From NCBI RefSeq assembly GCF_029227915.1, contig NC_079875.1:11777001-11841000 (forward strand): a stretch of 64,000 bases of DNA, read 5' to 3'. Of the stretch, positions 36,245 through 45,945 are shown in pieces (position 1 is the first letter of the stretch; each line of letters starts with the position of its first letter). Source of the stretch: Hydractinia symbiolongicarpus (lineage: Eukaryota; Cnidaria; Hydrozoa; Anthoathecata; Hydractiniidae). The translations under genes were made by a program, and so were the position numbers. The notes beneath the pieces are model-generated. The model did no database searches, had not been told where the DNA came from, and was given only the letters and a program-made list of their open reading frames with translations.

Positions 36245-37885
36245 TTTTCTTTCATGGAAATATTTTTATCTGAAACAAGAAATTACAACAACTATACCTA
36301 TATATAAAATTTAATTCAATCAGCAGAAAACAATTCTTTTTAATTATAATAATTGTACACTAAGCACTCTACACTTGTACACTAAACTTTAATGAGAACC
36401 TAGGGTAAAAATGTTGCACTATGTAGTCACATCCCGGAATGGCAGGCGATCACACATGCACACACAGCCATATTTTGCTTTCAATAATATAAACACCAAA
36501 ACCATACCTCGCTAAACTTTTCTAGCTTGTAGTTCCAATAAAATTACACATTGTTAACATTGTTGCTTCTTTACAAGAATCTTTTTAAAAAAAGTTGCTA
36601 GCAAAATATGAATAAACAAGAAAACAACTCTCCAGATTCAAAGTTCATTTAAAAGCAGAGACAGATGAAACATCATGAAGTCCTAAAAAGTTGGAGCTCA
36701 TAAAAGCATTTTATATATTAACTAGGAATTTTTGCTGATTTATCAATTTAGATAATAACTCAAAATTATTTTAATACTTCGTAATGCCAAATTTTATAAA
36801 GTACACAAACAAATTTTTTATACATAAAACACTGAGTAAATAAGGTAGCAGCTGTTTGGGAAGCTAAAAATGGTTTCAGACACTGGCTTCATAATTTTTT
36901 GACAAAATATTGCAGGGCTTGTTCGCAGTATGTCAAATGTATTGTGGTAATATTCCGTTCTATTTATCAATTATCTGAAATATGTTTCTAGCGAAGCATA
37001 TTGCTATAACGTAAAACGGAAAACGGAAAATGTAATGTATGTTTGTTAAAAAGGTATGTAATCAAACGTACAACACACCATGAAAGTTCTTGTAAAACAA
37101 CTATTTATTAAAGGGAAATTAACCCAAAGATTATATATTGAATCTCATAGAACATAAGTCACCAACTTCAAAATTTGTAGTTTTGTTTCACACTTTTAGC
37201 AGGTTGAAAAGTCGTTTTTCCTGTTTAAAAATTTCAATAAAAATCTTGACCTTTTAAAAAAACAAACCTGGATGAGCGCAGTTTATGACAACAACGTATT
37301 CAGAAAGTTGTTCCTGTAAGGTGAAACTGCAAGGTTCAGTCTGAATAAACACAAATTCTCAGCGTTCGGTTCATCCCGCATCGCCAGTTCTGCTTACCAA
37401 AAATGGCCCACTAAGAACTCTCATTCTGTGCCCTACGTCAATTAAGCAAGTCAGGCTTCTTACCAATTTAAAGTTTGATAATAGGTTAGGGTTGTTTCAA
37501 CCCTAAGACCTCTAATCATTCGCTTTACCTGATAAAACTGTTCCGGAATCAACGATTTGGTTGGATAAAGAATGCATCAAAACAGACTCAAGTAACTCAA
37601 GCAAGTAAATTAGTTTATGTTCTAATTTGTCATTATGCCTGTTCTTTATCTTTGTATTATTCTCTTTTATGTCAGATTCACACTTTTAGTATGACCCCAT
37701 CATCTTCATTTCTTTGTTTCACCAATTATTACTAAAACACAATTGAACAGCTGGTTTCTATATAATTCTTAGTTTGATGTCAAAAAATATGCCTAAATAT
37801 GTATATATTTTTTATCTGAAAAAATATAAAACAAAGGACATGAATGTTGTAATTATTTTATCACAAAAAATACTATATAATATTC
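36245..37885. other. Upstream of AAGAB, no gene seen
   Basis: AT-rich, without a coding frame. A short palindrome AGGTTAGGGTTGTTTCAACC (about 37482-37501, continuing CTAAGACCT) is visible. The AAGAB promoter should lie just above 36244; no specific element is claimed. Confidence 0.4.
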
Positions 37886-38420
37886 TTAGCCTCTGATTAT
37901 AATATCTTCGCAATCTTTGGAGTTGGTAGATGAGTCGTATGATTTACTGTTATTAGCAGTAACTGAGGCAAAAAACATTTGTATGTCTTTGCTTTTCGCT
38001 TCGCTCTTGTTTTTCGTAGTTTGTTTTTGTTTCCTCTCCTTGTATTTTTTTTGGATTAAAGGTTCCCGTCGTAAATGAAAACCTATTATTTCTACATTTT
38101 TCAGTTCAGTTTTTGCTATTAGTTCCTTGTAACGCTCCATCAGCAATAGGTTTAAACAAGTCCCAGGGATTGAAACCTTTATTACACAGGGTATTTCAAG
38201 ATTCCCTGCATAAGTGGAGATCGTCGGTAATGGTCTCCAGTAAGAACTGCATTTACAACAGCTCCCCTGTCACTAAAAAATTTAGTGGCCCTCCATATCT
38301 CTCTTGGTAAGTGACCCAGTGGAGATTCACAACCTGTTTCGCATATTTTTTTGCAAACTGATCGAACGGGTTATCTGATTTATGTGAACAGTTAAGATGC
38401 TATGCAGGTTTTTGTATCCA
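37886..38420 (-). pseudogene. Decayed HIRAN-like domain sequence
   Basis: Reading the minus strand from 38420: DNPFDQFA, then ESPLGHLPREIWRATKFF and DRGAVVNAVLTGDHYRRSPL (about 38370-38220) resemble HIRAN-type domains (DP.DP.AV.V..., G.VPR..S...FL..G......GGLE). Stop codons and a frameshift lie between about 38180 and 38210. Then an open frame (38146-37886) continues with MERYKELIAK and a Lys-rich tail ending KDIQMFFASV. Such HIRAN-like proteins are often multi-copy in cnidarians. The family call is tentative. The copy is broken. Confidence 0.45.
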
Positions 38421-38676
38421 AAATCTTCTATAGTAGTGGTACCCATGTACTACTGCAGCAGTGAATTTAAAGGTTTTCATCTCTTAAAATATATTCATCA
38501 ATTCAATACCAGACAAAAAAATGTAAACAAAATATGCCATTACACCTTGGGTCAAAAAGAAAATTTTTTTAAGCCTCCAAGATGACGATATTGAACAAAT
38601 ACAAAAGAAGGAAAAAAGATTTGATTTTATGATATAATTAACATGATTAGATATCCTTTTTTTCTTAACCTTTTCT

Positions 38677-39125
38677 TTGGCAGGAAAGTTGGTGGAAGTA
38701 TATCTCGTTTTTAAAAACAGATATAAAAAGATTATTATATTACATTACCAGCCCTTAGATCTTACTGTGAATGGACTCGCAAAACAGTACATGTCCAATA
38801 AGTTCAACGACTGGTTCACAAAGAAAGTGCATGAAGAATTGGATAAAGGAGTTCCAATTGACGAAATAGACATTAAGTTTCGGTTGTTTCTGCTGAAGCC
38901 ATTACATGCCGAGTGGATCACCAAATTTTTACAACCACAAGACTTTCAGAACAGCGCAAAAATGTTATTGAAAGTGGATAGTTGTCTGGGGGTATAACGG
39001 ATGCTATCCGTTTGGGCCTTAGTCAGCTTCCCTCAATCGATCTATTCAAGGACTTAGCACCTATGGTAGAAACGAATCTCACAGTTGCCAATGATTTCAC
39101 TGCAATCTGTAGCCTTGCGCCTTAA
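38677..39125 (+). pseudogene. pogo/Tigger-type DDE transposase fragment
   Basis: The open frame 38677-38997 contains YQPLDLTVNGLAKQYMSNKF and FRLFLLKPLHAEWI. These are the terminal part of the DDE domain of jerky/Tigger-like transposases (usual form LQPLDLTVNG..K.F....F..WY, LKPLHA.W). The homology continues after a one-base frameshift at about 38990 as GGITDAIRLGLSQLPSIDLF up to a stop at 39123-39125. No N-terminal DNA-binding domain is attached. It is a dead fragment, unrelated in strand to the HIRAN-like remnant beside it. Confidence 0.7.
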
Positions 39126-41069
39126 ACAAAAACGATCAGCTACTCTCGTGAAGAAGATTCTGCAACAATGACGATTACTGGCAAGCAGCAGACGAAGAAA
39201 AAAGAAACATTTTTAGTGTTTTTGACAAGTTAGACGAGGAAGCATTAACACTTTGTTATATTTATTGATTCTTGACATTATCTTTTGAACTGAAAAGAGC
39301 AAGAACTGATCCAAGAGTTGTTTGTTTTTATTTGTTACATACCATTCTAAAATTTCATCAGCCTTTTGAATGAAAATTATTATCTTGTTGACAAAAATTA
39401 TAGTTCTGCTTCCTTATCACCCTTGTTATAGTTTCTAATCCTTTATTCTCAACGCTATTTCTATAAACTATGACTTAATAACAAGATAAATTAAAATGTT
39501 TCCTTTTAAAAATCAAGATTGGGGTATGTAGATTAATTACCATTGGCTTGTTCATTAGTAGCTATTTGTTTTTTTGACAAGAATTTGTAGTTTTTGTGAC
39601 CTTGTGTTATTTTTTTGTTGGAAACATGAGAACTGAGCACCTGAACTAGCGACTCTCTCAGTTTTTCTTGTTTCTGATAGCCTAAATGTTGTGAAAATGA
39701 AATGTTAGTTCATTTTTATAGCAAGCTGTAAGAAAATATTCAAAATGTAATTAATGTTTCAGAGGTTCTTAACCAGTTTTCGTGAACATTACAACGCAAG
39801 TTAAATACAGTACACTCATTAAATTTGTTTTCACAAAAAATATGTTTGTTTCAAACGTGAGTCTTATGTAAAATGCTTTGTGTTAAATTTTACACCACGA
39901 TCTAAAAAAGCATTTCCATTGTCGTTGTTCGTTCTTAAATATTTAAAATACAATGTAACATACCTTTTCTATCAACGTTCTTCGTTTTTAATTTTTTAAA
40001 ACAAGATCTAAAAAAGCATTTCTATCGCCGCTTAAAAATATTCGATACGCAATTTCGTCATTTTCTTTGCAAAGTGATTCGCAAAACTGCTAATTCGAAC
40101 CCTGGTGTGGGTGATTCCTTAGATTTGTTGAGATGTAGGCAATTCATGTTCAACAAGAGACATGCGTTTCCACAAGAGACACCTAAGGTAAGTAAGCATT
40201 TTCATGAGACTCACACGTTTCCATGAGATGCCTTAAGGCTAGATGGAAACACACACATCTGGTTTTTAGAGCTTCCTAATATCAACTCAAGTGGATTTCA
40301 CAGGAAACATAAGAAACATATTTCTATACATAATATGTTGTTATATTTGTTGTTGCTTTACACAACCATACTAAAAATTATAATAAGATATTTTAGACAG
40401 TTTAGCTAGCTAGATGCGAAATGAATAATTTAAACCCCGAATAAATACAGAAAAATTTCTCAGAGCAAACCCTAAATTAAAGTCAACCGATTTGCACAAA
40501 TCCCACATTGACGAGAAAACACAATACTCATTTTAAATTAAAATTCCCAATTTCAGATAGATGATAGTTTCCTATCCCAATGTGAAGTTATCCTGACTTG
40601 TGAAAGAAACTCCTAATGAAAAAAACATACTATTTTACAATTGTTCCAAAAAATCTATTCTGACGGAAATTTCTCTAGCTAGGTATCTTAGCTATCGTTG
40701 TTTTATTTAAATAAGTTTCAAAAAAAATGAAAAGTTCAAATTGGGCACGTGAAGCTACAGCTGTGAAGCAGCCATCTTGCTGTATAAGGCGCCAGTGTTC
40801 CAGGTCTCTCATATCATCGATCCATGGCATGCCGTTTCCCACAATGAAAAAAAGCCTTCTCGGCAATCTCGTTGCCAGGGTTCGGTTCAGGGCGTAGTTA
40901 TATAATTTGAGTATCCTCAAAGAATACCCTCCAAGATGCTACTAAGTACTCGTACGACCGGCGCATCTTTGTTTAATTAGAATGAGTCAATATGGCAAAT
41001 CAATTAATAATCTACGCGCGTGGATCTGTTTCACTGTACGAATTTACTCACCGCTATTTTTAATGTTTT

Positions 41070-41147
41070 AACCTCGAACCCTGGACCTGTTGTCTTATTT
41101 TGTCTAAAGGTACCCAGTAATTGAGAAAAACGCCTGGAGACGAGGTT
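41070..41147. mobile_element. CAACCTCG-type MITE copy
   Basis: AACCTCGAACCCTGG at the left end mirrors CCTGGAGACGAGGTT at the right end, 78 bp in all. It is a member of the small TIR family that recurs to the right, without a clear flanking duplication. Confidence 0.5.
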
Positions 41148-43981
41148 CGTTACATTTTTATATAATAGTTACATAGCATTTAATTATTTGGTTGGAAGAC
41201 AGGAAAATATAAAATAAGTGTTTCATGAACAATTGTAAAACAGTTACACACTTTCTTTTTCATAACTACCTAAACATAAATACCTAAACAACATTAGACA
41301 GAAATCCATTCCTGTCCTCAGAACTCTTTCAGTTAAAACCTCAAAGTTTCGAGGTTTATCACAAAGAGCTCTGGGGTCGAGAATGGTCGAAGTCCTTTCA
41401 AAAAATACAACAACATGTAAGCAACAGATGGCATAAAGTGAGTGAATATATATAAAAAAGAAAAAAAAGGAGATATTATTAACAAATATTATTAACAGCA
41501 ATATCAATTATCTTGTTCTAAAATTCATGCAAGTTTTATACAACGAATAATGTGATTAAAAATTGGTAATATTGATTGGTACACCAGCCAACTGAACAAT
41601 TTTAATTGGCGCAACAGCCTGAAAAAGAAACCAAGGGCACTGTCATGTGGCTTAATGTATAGTTAGTGCAAATGTTTGGTGTATTTTTATTTGGACGGAA
41701 TGCAGGTCTGTTTTCGATGTGTTTTTAGATTTTTATTTCCGAGGGAGATAATAGCTATGCCTGTTACAAACTTTGGAAAAAAACATTCACTTTATTCATT
41801 ATTAAGTAGTTCCATTTATAACCATTCACTGGTCGACCAGTAACTATGCGATTCTAAGCAGACCTTATTGAGAATGTCTGTAAATTTATTTTAACACATA
41901 TGTTTGCTTATATTTTGTTCTAATTATAATAGTTTATATTACAAACATTATAACACAAAACTTATAATCGTCTTTATTTCCACCGTCATTAAGGAGCATG
42001 ACATATGATGTTGTCCAACATTCTTTCATGTGGCAAATAGATGGGCATAGAACTTTCTCTACGGTAACGACCAGTCTATATTATAATTCTCGCCGTTATC
42101 TATCTGTCTGTGTGCCAACGAGCAGGATTTTCACACAGACTAGTAACGTTTTTAATTTTGTGACTAAACGACGTTGTGATTTCTAATTAATTTAAACAAA
42201 TTGAATTAAAAAACAATTTATTTTTTAATATAGAAAAACAAGACAGTCTTATAATTAATAACTTCTTTTGATCACTAATCATTTTTTTTGGACAAAAAAC
42301 AAATGCTATATGAGTTTAAGAATTAAATTATTGCTTTATTTTTAAATAAATATAACAGTGCAGCTAAGATTTATAAGTTAAAGCACAGTCCTTTCTTGTG
42401 ACTATGATTAAAGGGGCTACGAACCAGTTAAAATGCTCACATTCCGTATATTTTGCGCACATATTAAATATCCGCCAAACGCGTTTTGCGTAATGAACAG
42501 ACCAGCGTACTTTGCTCTTTGGTTCAATATTTTTTTCGAAAAGTATATTACAAATAAATATTTCAGCGAGACTCATTCTGGATGAAAACATTATCATGAC
42601 TGGAGAAGATAGAGAATCTAGATATATCTATATGTTCGAGTCTATAAATTACATAAATGTTGGAAAAATAGCCAGTTTGTTTTTTGCCGCCATCAGCACG
42701 ACTTTCGTGTAAGTCACTAAAGTCAAAAACCAACAGCCGTTCCGTAGCCCCTTTAAGCCTCATGATTTTTTCATGGTTCCAATTCCAATGGTGAGGTCTG
42801 TTTGAGTCGGGCTACATCGCTTTTTATCAATTTCACTTCAAATAAGAAGACGTAGAATTTTTTTACCTAATTCTTTCGGGTTCTTTAAAGTCCTTAAATT
42901 TTAAACTCGTTTAACTTGGTTTAAGGAGGATTATACTGTATTGAAGTCTGATGCAACCTAAAACATTTTATGAGTATGATTTTATGGTGTATGATTTTTT
43001 AAACATTTTAATTTTCAGGGACTTAGAGCGTATTAACTGATATTAGGATAAAGTTTTTAATTAAACGCTGCTTTGGCTCTTTAATTGCTAATTACAAAGC
43101 TGTCTAAATTTCTAATTAAAAAAGGAGGACCTAATTCAAAACATACCTGTGTAGATAGGATCATCTTACTGAAACTGCAGACCGCATAATCCTCTTAATA
43201 TCGTTTCAGAGTTCTTAATCAACTAGAAAACAAGATGGATAATAAAAAGCTTATTACAAAATACACAAGGACATCCCAATTTGGCAGATACATTATTTTA
43301 ACCCTTGCACTTTAAAGCATTCGGAAAACCTGAATTATCCATATTTCTTTTGCAAAAAGTATTTTGTTCTCAAGTGCGATTTCTACAATCGTGGACAAAA
43401 ATATTGAGAGGAAGGCAGCTTTTTACTTATTACCCAAAATAGACAAAACAGTCAAACAATCAGTACTGCAAAGTCGGTACTTTTGCACACATGTAGTCCA
43501 AGCAAAAAGTGTTGAAAAGTTGCTAGTCACATTCGCTAGCACGCCCGCACATCGAATTAATTGATGTCGGGACCACGAAGGTCCCGAAATTCGTGATTAA
43601 TGGCCTTGCTGACGTCAGCAACAATTAGCACATTTAAAAAAATTTGTCATAACGAAATAACCCAAGATCCTAAGTCCACTCTTCTGAACTTTAGCAAGTT
43701 CAAAATGTGTGAATTTGATATAGAAATAGCCTACGCAATTACTAGCGGTGACGAACTTCAAATTTAGCTGTCTTGTTCCAACATATTGTGATCACGATTG
43801 TAGTTACCTATCGGCGCAACTGAACACTTTCTTTTGACATTTTAAAGTTGTGGTCACGAGTTATGACTAATAGATAGCATGTCAGTATTTAAGATTTGCA
43901 GCGATACCATTAAAGGTACGGAGTTTAAGAGTAAATATCAGCAGTGTAAAAAAATTTAAAACTTAAAAACACTCTGAGTGC

Positions 43982-44068
43982 CAACCTTGTTCCCAGAGCT
44001 TTTTGTCTCTCATCGGCACTGCGCTTCCGTCTGAAATACAAAAAAAACAGGTCCTTGGATCGAGGTTG
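43982..44068. mobile_element. CAACCTCG-type MITE with 9-bp target-site duplication
   Basis: Termini CAACCTTGTTCCCAGAGC and GTCCTTGGATCGAGGTTG. It is flanked by TCTGAGTGC (43973-43981) and TCTGTGTGC (44069-44077), an 8/9 match, as expected for a Mutator-like 9-bp duplication. Confidence 0.75.
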
Positions 44069-45789
44069 TCTGTGTGCATTCCAAACAGACTGTGTGCGCT
44101 ATAGGACAGAAGAAAGTGGATTTGGGCGTTTTTCAGATATTCAACTCGACAATCTTTCGTTTTTCATCGCGATTTCTAGTCACTTGCTGATGCAACAACA
44201 CTTGACCACTAATGATATAAGATTTTATTCTCTCTCTCATAGTCCTTAAATGTTCCTAGAGTTTTTATTTTTGATATCTCAAAGTTGAGTGGGCACGAGT
44301 TATGACTAAATACATAGAATAGTCCGGTTGGTCTGTCGGTTTTTTTTTTGAAAACATGTATATCTACCTCACATGAATTTTTTTTATTATTTGAGGGATG
44401 TATTCATAAAGGCTTTCCGTTGAAGAAAATAGTTCCTAATCTTAGGCGTTGGGTGTCATGCTCCACCCTCCTTTTTTGCTAAAATTTTATAAAAAGTAAA
44501 TATTTGATAACAAAACACCTACAATAAAGAAATTTAATGCCACTTTAGATGTTATAAAATCCAAAAGATTTTGCAGTGAGCAACATTTTAATTACCTCAA
44601 TTCAAGAGAATATTTCACTACAGACAAAGCTTGTTGCTCACGTGTTGGCATGTAAATATCTCATTAAACAGAGTTTTATCAAAGGCTTTAATTTATAATT
44701 AAGAAGATTTTATCTGCACAAGTTATGTTGACCGACTAATTGTTAAAACGCCTCAATTAGACTTTCTTTTTGTTTCGGCTTTCTTTGATCTCAGCATAAA
44801 CGTTGATTAGCCGCCTAAAATGATAAAGAAACAAAATTTTGAATTAAAGTTAGCACCTAAAGCTTGGTTTCTACTAAGCGTTAATCTCACTGGGGATGAT
44901 TTTAAAGCGCTTTAGCGCCTAGTGTGAAGTAAAAAGTAACTAAGCCGCCATTTAAACGCCACTTGGAGACCATATCTTCCTACCAATCATACAAGGGGTT
45001 CATCCCCTGTACTTTTTAGTGAAAGACTGGCCTTGAAACTTATATACCTAGCGACTGGGCTAGTTTTCTTTCCTCATCATTGCAATTTCGGATTAAATAC
45101 ATTGTTAAAGACTATGGCGGTGCTATTGTTTAGAGAATTGCTTCAATTTATAGCATCGTGCTTTTATCCTAATAAATGAATCTAAATCACTAGAAAGATC
45201 AAAAATCGTTGGAATTTTCCATATGTACTACACTTATTATAATTAATGGGACAAATCCTGTCCAAGTAATAAATTTCGTATTTCGTCCTTATTTTAATGT
45301 TGATCAGTGAACTATTAAAAAACAAAACTAAGGCAAGCGACACAGTCGTACACAAAGGATGTTACAATGAATTCTCAGGAGGGTAAAAATATTTTATCTA
45401 TACTGGCCCATGTTTTTACTCTTCGAGGTTATTATAGAATACATTTCAATAGCTACCCAGAAGTAGCAAAGAATAAACTCGCTTGTTCATAGCATGATAA
45501 TATCTACATTCTTCAAAGAGTAAATTAGGTATTCTTTAAAGGATTTGTCATAACTTTATTGTGTGATGTATTTTAATAAGGCAACGCTCATGAGGTTTTT
45601 TTTACAAAAAAATTCTGACTGCCTGTTTAATTTGTCTTAATTTTAAGTTAATTCTAATAAGTCCTGCAGTATTTGAGAAGAATAAACAGACTAATTATAG
45701 CTAATTCTGTAATATAGGAGGTTTGGGGACGAGAAAAATGTCACCCTTATTTGGTACGTTCTTAAGCCACACCTTCGTCTCTCACTCAT

Positions 45790-45796
45790 TATAAAG
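45790..45796 (+). promoter_or_regulatory. Candidate TATA box of the secreted-precursor gene
   Basis: TATAAAG lies about 150 bp upstream of the start codon. A likely non-coding first exon would run from about 45820 to the donor at 45869/45870 (GAAAG/GTAAAA), followed by a short intron to the acceptor directly before the ATG (TTTTTTTTAG/ATGG). Confidence 0.4.
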
Positions 45797-45945
45797 ATCG
45801 AAGCAAGATTTTGTTTAGTAGTTTCAGCATTTGCTAGGCCAGTTGAGGTTGAAGATTTGTGAAAGAAAGGTAAAATTTGCGTAACATTATTAAAAAAACT
45901 GTATTAAAACATAAAGATTATTTTTATTTGATCCTTTTTTTTTAG

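Larger units (their letters stand above)
39126..45780. other. Long gene-poor interval
   Basis: No coding frame longer than about 90 codons with recognisable content was found. The interval contains two small TIR elements (41070-41147 and 43982-44068, listed separately). It also has a degenerate duplication at about 40150-40250 (GTTTCCA.GAGA..CC.TAAG twice) and a hairpin CGGGACCACGAAGGTCCCG (43567-43585) followed by the palindrome GCTGACGTCAGC (43608-43619), which reappears at 63411-63422. Confidence 0.5.
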
